Shown one piece after another: positions 16,021 through 24,591 of a stretch of 64,000 bases of DNA. Positions within the stretch are counted from its first letter, which is position 1. Each line of letters starts with the position of its first letter. The notes below the pieces were generated by a model, which saw nothing but the letters and a program-made list of their open reading frames with translations, was not told the origin of the DNA and searched no databases. The translations under genes were made by a program, and so were the position numbers. This DNA is from JAWXUU01 sp044426085 (GTDB lineage: Bacteria; Bacillota; Clostridia; Christensenellales; CAMQZB01): contig JAWXUU010000004.1 in the NCBI GenBank assembly GCA_044426085.1, positions 1 through 64,000 on the forward strand, read 5' to 3'.

Positions 16021-16119
16021 TCTACTATTATATTAATAGTTTTTTCACTTTTTTGCAACTGTTTATCGCAAATTTTGTGATTTTTTTTTGATGTTTGAAT
16101 GCAATCTTGATTTTTTGCT

Positions 16120-16147
16120 TTGAAAATGGGTGCTATTGTGCTATTAT
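16120..16147 (+). promoter_or_regulatory. serS promoter
   Basis: TTGAAA (16120-16125), 16-base spacer, TATTAT (16142-16147); divergent from the T-box promoter. The leader is about 30 bases with no T-box of its own. Confidence 0.55.
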
Positions 16148-16181
16148 ATTATAGATTAAGAAATGTGGAGGAACATTTTCA

Positions 16182-17441
16182 ATGTTAGATATTAAATTTT
16201 TAGCTGACAATTATGACATGTGCGTGGAAAAACTCGCACAAAGAAACGGCAAATTTGACGTGGCAAACGCCATTGAATTATACAACGAAAGAAAATCAAT
16301 CATCGCTGAAGTGGAAAAAGACAAAGCTTTGAAAAATGCAGTTTCTGGCGAAATTGCAATGCTTAAGAAATCCAAGCAAGATGCCGATGCGAAAATTGCT
16401 GAAATGAAAGAACTTGGTGAAAAAATCAAGGTTTTGGACGAAAGACTTACTGTTACCGACGAAAGCCTTAAAGATGCTATGCTTTCTATTCCAAACATCA
16501 CTGACGACAGCGTGCCACTTGGAAAAGACGATTCTGAAAACCTAGAAATCAGAAAATACGGCACTCCAAGAGAATTCAGTTTCCAACCAAAAGCACACTG
16601 GGATATCGGCGAAAAAAATAACATGCTCGACTTTGCAACTGGTGCGAAAATTTCCGGCGCAAGATTCACTTATTACCGCGGAATGGGCGCAAGACTTGAA
16701 AGATCAATTATTAACTTCATGATGGATACTCATTCTGAAAATGGATATCAAGAAGTTTTGCCACCTTATCTTGTGAATTCTGATTCTATGATTGGCACTG
16801 GTCAACTTCCAAAATTCAAAGAAGATATGTTCCACGTTGAGGGTACTAATTTTTATTTGATTCCTACAGCAGAAGTACCTGTGACAAACATGTTCCGTGG
16901 CGACGTTCTTGCTGAAGATTCTTTCCCACAAAAATTCTGCGCATACTCTGCATGCTTCCGCGCTGAAGCGGGTTCTGCTGGGCGTGACACTCGTGGACTT
17001 ATTCGTCAACACCAATTCAACAAAGTTGAACTTGTGAAGTTTGCTCACCCTGATAATTCGTTTGAAGAACTTGAAAAATTGACTGCTGATGCAGAAAGAA
17101 TTTTGCAACTTTTGGAAATCCCTTACAGAGTTGTTCTTCTTTGCTCTGGCGATACTGGTTTTTCTTCTTGCAAAACATACGATATCGAAGTTTGGATGCC
17201 TTCATACGGCAGATATGTTGAAATTTCTTCTTGTTCAAATTTCAAAGATTACCAAGCGCGCAGAGCTAACATCAAATTCAGAAACTCTGCTGGCAAGCTT
17301 GAACTTTGCCACACTTTGAACGGGTCTGGTCTTGCAGTTGGAAGAACTGTTGCGGCTATCCTTGAAAACTACCAAAATGAAGACGGCAGTGTTTCTATTC
17401 CTACTGCTCTTCAAAAATATATGGGCGTTGATAAAATTTAA
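16182..17441 (+). CDS. serS: Seryl-tRNA synthetase
   Basis: Class II synthetase of 419 residues that charges tRNA-Ser. It has an N-terminal coiled-coil arm (about 30-100), then motif 2 (FRAEAGSAGRDTRGLIRQHQF) and motif 3 (HTLNGSGLAVGRTVAAILENYQ) in the catalytic core. GGAGG nine bases before ATG 16182 supports the start. It is monocistronic, with a shared terminator facing acpP. No T-box precedes it. Confidence 0.97.
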   Translation: MLDIKFLADNYDMCVEKLAQRNGKFDVANAIELYNERKSIIAEVEKDKALKNAVSGEIAMLKKSKQDADAKIAEMKELGEKIKVLDERLTVTDESLKDAMLSIPNITDDSVPLGKDDSENLEIRKYGTPREFSFQPKAHWDIGEKNNMLDFATGAKISGARFTYYRGMGARLERSIINFMMDTHSENGYQEVLPPYLVNSDSMIGTGQLPKFKEDMFHVEGTNFYLIPTAEVPVTNMFRGDVLAEDSFPQKFCAYSACFRAEAGSAGRDTRGLIRQHQFNKVELVKFAHPDNSFEELEKLTADAERILQLLEIPYRVVLLCSGDTGFSSCKTYDIEVWMPSYGRYVEISSCSNFKDYQARRANIKFRNSAGKLELCHTLNGSGLAVGRTVAAILENYQNEDGSVSIPTALQKYMGVDKI

Positions 17442-17540
17442 GTTTTATCAAATGCTTGTGTGAAATATATTGTATACAATATATAAGATAAAATATAAAA
17501 TATAAAATATAGAATACAGACAATGAAAATTGCATAAATA

Positions 17541-17567
17541 AAAAGCTATCCTTGCGGATAGCTTTTT
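17541..17567. terminator. Bidirectional terminator between serS and acpP
   Basis: AAAAGCTATCC, loop TTGC, GGATAGCTTTTTT. It serves both convergent genes. The rest of 17442-17592 is AT-rich with a palindrome ATATTGTATACAATAT and AAAATAT repeats. Confidence 0.88.
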
Positions 17568-17592
17568 TATGTTTGATTTATTTTATATTTGA

Positions 17593-17826
17593 TTAGCCGA
17601 TTGCGCCTTCCAAGAAAGCAACTAGGTCTGAAACTTTTTTCATGTTTTGAACTTCTTCGTCTGGCAATGTGACATCAAATTCTTCTTCCATTGCAACAAG
17701 CATTTCAAAAACATCGATTGAATCAGCTTGCAAGTCTTGAACAAAGTCTGTATCCATAGTGATTTTTTCTTCTTCGATTTTAAGTTGCGTAACTAGCATC
17801 TCTTTTACTTTTTCAAATGTGCTCAT
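17593..17826 (-). CDS. acpP: Acyl carrier protein
   Basis: 77 residues, acidic, four-helix ACP of fatty-acid synthesis. The phosphopantetheine site is ADSIDVFEM with Ser36; DSI replaces the usual DSL. The ATG at 17826 has GGAGGTG nine bases upstream. The open frame runs about 110 codons further upstream but has no family match there and crosses the promoter. It stands alone, with its own strong promoter and terminator. Confidence 0.95.
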   Translation of the reverse strand: MSTFEKVKEMLVTQLKIEEEKITMDTDFVQDLQADSIDVFEMLVAMEEEFDVTLPDEEVQNMKKVSDLVAFLEGAIG

Positions 17827-17854
17827 AAATATAACACCTCCATTAATATTATAT

Positions 17855-17883
17855 AGTATACAATCTTGGTTATTCTTTGTCAA
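17855..17883 (-). promoter_or_regulatory. acpP promoter
   Basis: On the minus strand a consensus TTGACA (17878-17883), 17-base spacer, TATACT (17855-17860). It is one of the best -35 boxes in the window, as expected for a highly expressed gene. Confidence 0.8.
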
Positions 17884-17952
17884 GGTTATACGAAAAAAAA
17901 CTTTGCATATATGCAGATTAATTTGAATTTTATAATAATTTTCTGCTTGGGG

Positions 17953-17981
17953 TTGTTTTTTTACATTATTAGTGATATAAT
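17953..17981 (+). promoter_or_regulatory. pdp promoter
   Basis: TTGTTT (17953-17958), 17-base spacer, TATAAT (17976-17981), about 30 bases before the start codon. Confidence 0.65.
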
Positions 17982-18012
17982 ATACTTTCTCGAAAGAAAA
18001 GGAGAATACTTT

Positions 18013-19329
18013 ATGAATATGTATGAAATTATCGAAAAAAAGAAGAATGGATTTGAGCTTTCTACTGCTGAAATCAACTTTTTTATTTCTGGATACACTG
18101 CCGCTGAAATTCCTGATTATCAGGCTTCGGCACTTCTTATGGCGATTTGTTTTCAAAATATGACACGCCGTGAAACGTTTGATTTGACGCGTGCAATGAC
18201 TTATTCTGGTGATGTTATCGACCTTTCAAGCATACCTGAAATCAAGGTTGACAAGCATTCTACTGGTGGGGTTGGCGATTCCACTTCGCTTGCACTTGCT
18301 CCGATTTTGGGCGCGCTTGGTTTGAAAGTTGCAAAGATGAGTGGACGTGGGCTTGGCTTTTCGGGTGGCACACTTGATAAGCTTGAAAGTATCCCTGGCG
18401 TTGATATTTCTGTTTCGGAAGAAGACTTTATCAAAATTGTTAAAAAGATTGGCTGTGTCATTATTGGTCAAACCAGTGAAATTGTTCCTGCTGACAAGCT
18501 TTTATACCGACTTCGCGACGTGACTGCGACTGTTGATTGCATGCCACTTATTGCTTCTTCAATCATGAGCAAGAAGATTGCTTCGGGGTCTGATGTTATT
18601 TTGCTTGACGTGAAATACGGCTCGGGCGCTTTTATGAAAACACCTGAAGATGCCATCACGCTTGCAAAGCTTATGGTTGATATTGGCGAGGATGCGGGAA
18701 GAAAAGTTGGCGCGCTGATAACTTCCATGGACCAACCGCTTTCAACACATTGCGGAAACACATTGGAAATCCTTGGCATATTGGAAGTCTTGCTTGGAAA
18801 ACCATCGCGTCTTAGAAACGAAATTGAACTTGTTGCTTGCAAATTGCTTATTTTGTCTAAGGTTGCGAAGAATGAAGAGTCTGCAAAAAAACTTATTGAC
18901 GGCGTTATTAAAAGCGGTAAAGCATACGGCAAATTCTGCGAAATGATTGAATCGCTTGGTGGGGATGTTTCTTATTTGAAGAGTCCTGATAAGTTTGAGA
19001 TTGGAAAACCTGCTGTTGTTGTTGCAAAACAAGACGGATATATTTCTGAAATCAACACGGCAAATATCGGCATTTCTATCGTGGCACTTGGTGGCGGAAG
19101 GGAAAAGAAAGAAGATGCTATCGACAACGCTGTTGGCGTTATTATGAAATGCGAGATTGGAACTTTTGTTTCTAAGGGTGACGTTTTGCTTCAAATTTTC
19201 CACAACGATAAGGGGCTTGACCGCGCGCTTGAACTTTGCAATTCTGCGTTTGAAATTTCTTTGGTCAGACCACAGCCTCATAAAATTGCTGTGGCATATG
19301 TGGACGTTGACGGCGTTTATGAATATTGA
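18013..19329 (+). CDS. pdp: Pyrimidine-nucleoside (thymidine) phosphorylase
   Basis: 438 residues from ATG 18013 (AAAGGAG upstream). It cleaves thymidine or uridine with phosphate in pyrimidine salvage. The family signature KHSTGGVGDSTSLALAP sits near residue 80 and is followed by KMSGRGLGFSGGTLDKLESI; the C-terminal domain with HNDKGLDRALEL is complete. The reading frame extends 49 codons upstream over the promoter, so the shorter start is preferred. It is monocistronic and convergent with rny. Whether it prefers thymidine or uridine cannot be read. Confidence 0.93.
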   Translation: MNMYEIIEKKKNGFELSTAEINFFISGYTAAEIPDYQASALLMAICFQNMTRRETFDLTRAMTYSGDVIDLSSIPEIKVDKHSTGGVGDSTSLALAPILGALGLKVAKMSGRGLGFSGGTLDKLESIPGVDISVSEEDFIKIVKKIGCVIIGQTSEIVPADKLLYRLRDVTATVDCMPLIASSIMSKKIASGSDVILLDVKYGSGAFMKTPEDAITLAKLMVDIGEDAGRKVGALITSMDQPLSTHCGNTLEILGILEVLLGKPSRLRNEIELVACKLLILSKVAKNEESAKKLIDGVIKSGKAYGKFCEMIESLGGDVSYLKSPDKFEIGKPAVVVAKQDGYISEINTANIGISIVALGGGREKKEDAIDNAVGVIMKCEIGTFVSKGDVLLQIFHNDKGLDRALELCNSAFEISLVRPQPHKIAVAYVDVDGVYEY

Positions 19330-19406
19330 TTTTTGATTATTATAAACCTGAATTTATTGATGTTTACAACTGAATTTATTTGTGTTTACAACTGAATTTT
19401 TACATG

Positions 19407-19447
19407 AAAAAAAAGCTATATCTTGCGATATAGCTTTTATTTTTTCT
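19407..19447. terminator. Bidirectional terminator between pdp and rny
   Basis: AAAAGCTATATC (19411-19422), loop TTGC, GATATAGCTTTT (19427-19438), with A and T runs outside. Between it and the pdp stop are two direct copies of GTTTACAACTGAATTT. Confidence 0.85.
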
Positions 19448-19451
19448 TTGA

Positions 19452-21047
19452 TTATTTTGCAAATTCAACTGTTCTTAGTTCTCTTATAACGTTGACTTTA
19501 ATTTGACCTGGATATTCAAGTTCGCTTTCGATTTTCTTTGCGATTTCTTTTGCCATGAAGATTGTTTCTTGATCAGAAACTGCGTCTGGTTTAACAACCA
19601 CACGGATTTCTCTTCCGGCAGAGATTGCAAATGATTTTTCAACGCCGTTGAATTCGTCGGCAATGGCTTCGAGTTTTTGAAGTCTTTTAACATAGTTTTC
19701 AAGAGTTTCTCTTCTCGCGCCTGGTCTTGCACCAGAAATTCCGTCCGCCGCTTGAACCAAAATTGCTTCGATTGTTGTTGGTTCTACATCGCCGTGATGG
19801 GCTTCGATTGCATTGACAACAGCCTTGTTTTCTTTATATTTTTTCGCAAGGTCTGTACCGATTTGGATATGCGTTCCTTCAACTTCATAATCGACAGCTT
19901 TGCCGATATCGTGAAGTAGGCCTGCTCTTTTGGCAAGAGTTACATCAACATCGAGTTCGCTTGCCATGCAACCTGCAAGGTGGGCAACTTCGATAGAGTG
20001 TTTCAACACGTTTTGACCGTAACTTGTTCTGTATTTCAATTTACCAAGCAATCTTAAGATTTCTGGGTGCAATCCGAAGATTCCAACCTCGAACATTGCA
20101 GCTTCGCCAGCTTCTTTGATTTCTTGTTCGATTTCTTTTCTTACTTTTGCAACAGTTTCTTCGATTCTTGATGGGTGGATTCTTCCATCCGCAATCAATC
20201 TTTCAACAGATAATCTTGCGACTTCTCTTCTCACTGGGTCAAAGCCAGACAAGATAACAACTTCTGGTGTGTCGTCGATAATAAGGTCGATACCAGTTGC
20301 GTTTTCGAGCGCTCTGATGTTTCTTCCTTCTCTTCCGATAAGTCTACCTTTCAAATCGTCGTTTGGAAGTGGCACAACTGAAACGGTGATTTCTGACGCG
20401 TGTTCTGTTGCGACCTTTTGGATTGAAAGAGCGACGATGTTTTTGGCTTTTTTAACCGCTTCATCTTTTGCTGTTTTTTCAATTTCCCTTACCATAACAG
20501 CAGCATCTTTCTTTGCTTCGCTTTCGATTTCTTGGATTAGAAGTGTTCTTGCTTCTTCTTGAGTTAGTCTTGAAATTGTTTCAAGTTCTTCAAGCATTTT
20601 TTCATGAGCATGGTTGACTTTTTCTTGAAGTTTTGCAACATCCGCTTGTTTTGAAGAAAGGACTTTCTTTTCTTGTTCTACATTAGAAAGTTTTTGGTCC
20701 AAGTTATCTTCTTTTTTCGCAAGTTGGTCTTCTTTTTGCAAATTTCTTTGTTCTAGTTTTTGAATCTCTGATCTTTTGGCTCTTGCTTCTTTATCAAGTT
20801 CGTTCTTTTGTTTCAAACTTTCTTCTTTAGCTTCCAAAATTGCTTCTTTCTTCAATGATTTTGATTCTAGTGTTGCGTCATCAATAATTTTTTGTGCATA
20901 CAATTTTGCTTCGCCAATTTTTCTTGTTGCGAGAACTTTATATGCTCCGTATCCAATTACAACCCCAATCGCGAGCACGACTGCCACGATGATAATCACT
21001 GCTGTCAGACTGACAGAGTTCGCTAGAACAGTTAGTGTGTTAATCAT
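19452..21047 (-). CDS. rny: Ribonuclease Y
   Basis: Membrane-anchored endoribonuclease that starts mRNA decay in Firmicutes; 531 residues from ATG 21047 (GGAGG nine bases upstream; five earlier in-frame codons overlap that site). Membrane segment about 14-34, long coiled coil (about 50-210), KH domain with GRLIGREGRNIRALE, then HD domain with LLHDIGKAVD and a conserved C-terminal half. All parts are intact. It follows recA, as in many Clostridia, but has a promoter placed inside the recA terminator. Confidence 0.97.
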   Translation of the reverse strand: MINTLTVLANSVSLTAVIIIVAVVLAIGVVIGYGAYKVLATRKIGEAKLYAQKIIDDATLESKSLKKEAILEAKEESLKQKNELDKEARAKRSEIQKLEQRNLQKEDQLAKKEDNLDQKLSNVEQEKKVLSSKQADVAKLQEKVNHAHEKMLEELETISRLTQEEARTLLIQEIESEAKKDAAVMVREIEKTAKDEAVKKAKNIVALSIQKVATEHASEITVSVVPLPNDDLKGRLIGREGRNIRALENATGIDLIIDDTPEVVILSGFDPVRREVARLSVERLIADGRIHPSRIEETVAKVRKEIEQEIKEAGEAAMFEVGIFGLHPEILRLLGKLKYRTSYGQNVLKHSIEVAHLAGCMASELDVDVTLAKRAGLLHDIGKAVDYEVEGTHIQIGTDLAKKYKENKAVVNAIEAHHGDVEPTTIEAILVQAADGISGARPGARRETLENYVKRLQKLEAIADEFNGVEKSFAISAGREIRVVVKPDAVSDQETIFMAKEIAKKIESELEYPGQIKVNVIRELRTVEFAK

Positions 21048-21187
21048 TTTCTGTTCCTCCAAATTTATTAAGTTTTCAATTTACGATTAATGGGACTTTA
21101 AAGCCCCTGTTGTTAAAATAATAAACATATTATGATATATTGTTATATATTATAATGCAGTATTAAAGCATTTTAACTCCTACATCT

Positions 21188-21216
21188 ATTTTATACAAAA
21201 AACAGCAAAATGTCAA
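21188..21216 (-). promoter_or_regulatory. rny promoter, inside the recA terminator
   Basis: On the minus strand TTGACA (21211-21216), 17-base spacer, TAAAAT (21188-21193). The -35 box is part of the inner arm of the recA terminator stem. The leader to rny is about 140 bases and contains the small palindrome GGGACTTTAAAGCCCC. Confidence 0.6.
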
Positions 21217-21255
21217 GTCGTTTTGGGAAATTGACTTGGCTTTTTGCTGTTTTTT
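21197..21255 (-). terminator. recA terminator
   Basis: A long two-part stem: AAAAACAGCAAAA with TTTTTGCTGTTTTT outside and GTCAAGTC with GACTTGGC inside, followed by Ts on the minus strand. It ends the ftsK-rimO-pgsA-recA unit. Confidence 0.85.
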
Positions 21256-21295
21256 TATAATTATACACAATTCTTTATATAGTTTACACCATTGG

Positions 21296-22303
21296 CTATT
21301 TATTGAAGAGTTCCTTTCTAACTTTTTCTTCAATCTCTGCACGAAGCTCTGGATTTTTCACAAGGAACTGACGAGCGTTTTCTCTGCCTTGACCGACTTT
21401 GTCGCCGTTATAAGAATACCAAGCACCGCTTTTTTCCATGATGCCCATACTGCTTGCCATATCCAAAATTGACGATTCGTTTGAAATGCCTTCGCCGAAG
21501 ATGATATCAAATTCCGCAATCTTGAAAGGTGGCGCAACTTTGTTTTTAACGATTTTCGCTTTAGTCTTGTTGCCGTTGATTTCTGTTCCATCTTTGATAG
21601 CTTCACCCTTTCTGATATCCATTCTTATAGATGCATAGAATTTGAGGGCTTTGCCACCTGTTGTGACTTCTGGATTACCAAACATAACGCCGACTTTTTC
21701 ACGCAATTGGTTGATAAAGATTACAGTTGTTTTTGTTCTTGAAACTTGGCTTGTAAGTTTTCTTAGTGCTTGGCTCATGAGTCTTGCTTGAAGACCGACG
21801 TGTGAAGCACCCATGTCGCCATCGATTTCCGCTTGTGGTGTTAGCGCGGCAACAGAGTCGATAACAACCAAGTCGATTGCGCCACTTTTCACAAGTGCGT
21901 CGCAAATTTCAAGACCTTGTTCACCTGTGTCTGGTTGAGAAACGTATAGTTCGTCGATATCAACGCCAAGTTTTTTTGCGTAGCTTGGGTCGAGTGCGTG
22001 CTCTGCATCGATAAATGCACAAGTGCCACCCGCTTTTTGCGTTTCTGCAATCACGTGGAGAGTAACTGTTGTTTTACCTGATGATTCTGGCCCGTAGATT
22101 TCGATGATTCTGCCCTTTGGAATACCGCCTATGCCTAGCGCATAGTCGATTGCGATACTGCCTGTTTTTAAAACTTCGATATCAGTTTGAACATCGTCGC
22201 CAAGCTTCATGATAGCGCCTTTGCCAAATTGTTTTTCGATATCTGTTAGTGCTTTTGCAAGTTCTTTTTCTCTTCCATTGGATGTTTGTGTTTTCTTTTC
22301 CAT
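21296..22303 (-). CDS. recA: Recombinase RecA
   Basis: 335 residues; forms the strand-exchange filament and activates LexA cleavage. Walker A is GPESSGKT, the L2 region and the family signature ALKFYASIRMDIRK are present, and the C-terminal domain is complete though its end is short and not very acidic. GAGGGG precedes ATG 22303. It is the last gene of the operon ftsK-rimO-pgsA-recA; cinA, which often sits between pgsA and recA, is absent. No LexA/SOS box could be recognised upstream, in keeping with read-through expression from the ftsK side. Confidence 0.99.
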   Translation of the reverse strand: MEKKTQTSNGREKELAKALTDIEKQFGKGAIMKLGDDVQTDIEVLKTGSIAIDYALGIGGIPKGRIIEIYGPESSGKTTVTLHVIAETQKAGGTCAFIDAEHALDPSYAKKLGVDIDELYVSQPDTGEQGLEICDALVKSGAIDLVVIDSVAALTPQAEIDGDMGASHVGLQARLMSQALRKLTSQVSRTKTTVIFINQLREKVGVMFGNPEVTTGGKALKFYASIRMDIRKGEAIKDGTEINGNKTKAKIVKNKVAPPFKIAEFDIIFGEGISNESSILDMASSMGIMEKSGAWYSYNGDKVGQGRENARQFLVKNPELRAEIEEKVRKELFNK

Positions 22304-22329
22304 TATTTATCCCCTCTTCTACGTTTTTA

Positions 22330-23211
22330 TTATTTTGAATTCATGAACGCTGATTTGTTTTTCACTAGGTATGAAATACCAGAGATTATGCAAATCACTG
22401 TTGAAATTGCATAGATTGCTGTTCCCACATACGATGTGTATAGTGCTGTCATATAGCAAGTGTATAGGAATTCTGTTGTTACGCTTGTGCTGTAATAATA
22501 TGTTGCGTATGTCACATAAACTGAATATGCAGAAAGCAACAAAATGATTGCGACAATTTGCGTTACTGTTTTGAGTTTTCCAAGCTTATCCGCTGCGATA
22601 ACTGTGCCGTTTGTTGCGGCGATAAGGCGAAGACCGCTGATTGCAAATTCGCGAGCGATGACAATCATGAGTGAGATTTCTGCGACGTATGGCACCAAAA
22701 CAATGCCTGAAACTGAAATCAAAACAAGTGCTGTCACAACCAATAATTTATCTGCGATTGGGTCGATAAACTTACCAAAGTCTGTCACAAGGTTATATTT
22801 TCTTGCGATGTGACCATCGAGAAAATCTGTGATTGACGCGATGATAAACACCAAAACTGAACATGTGAGCGCGATTGGAGTTTGGATATAGAACAAAATC
22901 ACCATGATTGGAACTAGCGCAATTCTCAAAAGTGAAAGCTTGTTTGGCAAGTTCATTTTTTGATGTGCATTTGATTTTGCATGGTGTTTTTCCGCAAGTT
23001 CAATCTTTTCTGCAAGAGAAACTTCGTGGGCTGGCTCGGCTTCGTTGGCAGATTCTGTTTCTGCAACTGTTTCCGCAACTGTTTCAACAGTTTCATCCGC
23101 AGTTTCATCTGCAACTTTTTCTGAAACTTCAACCTTGATTTCTGATTCAATCACTTCTTCAGTTGTTTGATTTTTCGCGATTTCTTCAGGAGTTATATTT
23201 TTTTCTTCCAT
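22330..23211 (-). CDS. pgsA: CDP-diacylglycerol--glycerol-3-phosphate 3-phosphatidyltransferase, with acidic N-terminal extension
   Basis: Makes phosphatidylglycerol phosphate, the precursor of phosphatidylglycerol. The CDP-alcohol phosphotransferase motif is complete: D132-G133, A136-R137, G146, D150, D154 in DGHIARK...DFGKFIDPIADK. Several membrane segments follow. The enzyme proper starts near MNLPNKLSLLRI (86). The first 85 residues are extra and rich in Glu, Val, Thr and Ala, with near-repeats such as ETVETVAETVAETES. AAGGGG before ATG 23211 and an intact frame argue that the extension is translated; a secondary start at codon 86 is possible but has no good Shine-Dalgarno that I see. Confidence 0.93.
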   Translation of the reverse strand: MEEKNITPEEIAKNQTTEEVIESEIKVEVSEKVADETADETVETVAETVAETESANEAEPAHEVSLAEKIELAEKHHAKSNAHQKMNLPNKLSLLRIALVPIMVILFYIQTPIALTCSVLVFIIASITDFLDGHIARKYNLVTDFGKFIDPIADKLLVVTALVLISVSGIVLVPYVAEISLMIVIAREFAISGLRLIAATNGTVIAADKLGKLKTVTQIVAIILLLSAYSVYVTYATYYYSTSVTTEFLYTCYMTALYTSYVGTAIYAISTVICIISGISYLVKNKSAFMNSK

Positions 23212-23232
23212 AATTATCCCCTTATATTATAT

Positions 23233-24573
23233 TTATTCCACAACTTCGCCAAACAAATCGTTTGCTTGGGTGCTTGTGATTTTAACCTTATAAATACCAC
23301 CGACTTCCACGGTTTCTTCGCTTGTGAAGAAAATTTGGCTGTCGATATCCGGTGCTTGAAGATACCCTCTTCCCACGAAAGTTTCTTTGTCGTAATCAAT
23401 TCCGTCGCTTATCACGTCAAGAGTTTTTCCAACAAATCCACTTGCAAGGCTGTGTGATTTTTCTTCGAGGTAGTCGAGAATTTTATTGTATCTTTCTTCT
23501 TTCAATTCTTCAGGCAGATGTCCTTTCAATTTTGCAGACGGAGTGTCTTCTTCAAGTGAATATTTGAAGACTCCGCAATTTAGGATGTCCACTGTTTCAA
23601 GGAATTTTTGCAAGTCGGCAAAATCTTCTTCGCTTTCGCCCGGGAAGCCAACCATGAAAGTTGTTCGGAGTGCGAGAGTTGGGATTTCCTTTTTAAGTTT
23701 AGAAAACAGTGTGATATATTGGTCGTAGCTACCCTTTCTGCCCATGCGTTTGAGAACGTTTGTTGACGCGTGTTGGAGTGGGATATCAAGATATTTCACA
23801 ACTTTATCGTTTGTTTTTATCTCTTCAATCAGTTCATCTGTTATGCGTTCTGGATAGCAATATAGAAGTCTTATCCAGTTGATTCCTTCGATTTTTGAAA
23901 GCTCTTTAATGAGTGTTACAATTTTAAATTCGCCGTATAAATCCACGCCATAGCTTGTTACGTCTTGAGCGACCAAGATGATTTCTTTGATGTCGTTATC
24001 CGCAAGGCGGTTTGCTTCTGCGATGAGTTTTTCCATCGGTTCAGAGATATATTTTCCGCGGATTGACGGGATTGTGCAATATGTGCATTTGTTGTCGCAA
24101 CCTTCTGCAATCTTTAGATATGCATAATGAAAAGGCGTTGTGAGCACTCTTTCTTGTGGGGCTGTTGCGTCTTCTTTCTTTTCTGCTTCACCCCTGCCAA
24201 CTGCGTTTATTCTTTCTTCGCCTTCAAACAGTTCGTCGATCACTGTTGAGATTTCTGAATAATCTTTACAGCCAAGGAAACCGTCCACTTCCACAAAATC
24301 GTCAAAGATATCTTTCACGTATTTTTGTGGCAGACAGCCCGTTGCGATAAGCTTTTTGCAGTTGCCTTCGTTTTTATATTTCGCAAGTTCGAAAAGTGTT
24401 TGAACTGATTCTTCCCTTGCTGAGCCAATAAAGGCGCATGTGTTTACGATAAGCACGTCGGCTTCTGATTCTTCGTTTGTGAGCTCGTGCCCACCTTTTG
24501 CAAGATTGGATATCATTCTTTCGCTATCCACTCTGTTTTTATCACAACCAAGTGATACTATTCCAATTTTCAA
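23233..24573 (-). CDS. rimO: Ribosomal protein S12 methylthiotransferase RimO
   Basis: 446 residues. An MTTase domain (MKIGIVSLGCDKNRVDSE, then VNTCAFI and ATGCLPQKY with three cluster cysteines), a radical-SAM domain with CDNKCTYCTIP, and a C-terminal TRAM domain. RimO adds a methylthio group to an aspartate of ribosomal protein S12. SLGCDKN is typical of RimO and separates it from MiaB. It lies 18 bases after ftsK and 21 bases before pgsA. Confidence 0.96.
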   Translation of the reverse strand: MKIGIVSLGCDKNRVDSERMISNLAKGGHELTNEESEADVLIVNTCAFIGSAREESVQTLFELAKYKNEGNCKKLIATGCLPQKYVKDIFDDFVEVDGFLGCKDYSEISTVIDELFEGEERINAVGRGEAEKKEDATAPQERVLTTPFHYAYLKIAEGCDNKCTYCTIPSIRGKYISEPMEKLIAEANRLADNDIKEIILVAQDVTSYGVDLYGEFKIVTLIKELSKIEGINWIRLLYCYPERITDELIEEIKTNDKVVKYLDIPLQHASTNVLKRMGRKGSYDQYITLFSKLKKEIPTLALRTTFMVGFPGESEEDFADLQKFLETVDILNCGVFKYSLEEDTPSAKLKGHLPEELKEERYNKILDYLEEKSHSLASGFVGKTLDVISDGIDYDKETFVGRGYLQAPDIDSQIFFTSEETVEVGGIYKVKITSTQANDLFGEVVE

Positions 24574-24591
24574 TTATTTATTTCTCCTGTA

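Noticed and set aside
17827..18156. N-terminal extension of acyl carrier protein
   Set aside because: It overlaps the strong acpP promoter and the pdp start; GGAGGTG marks the 77-residue form.
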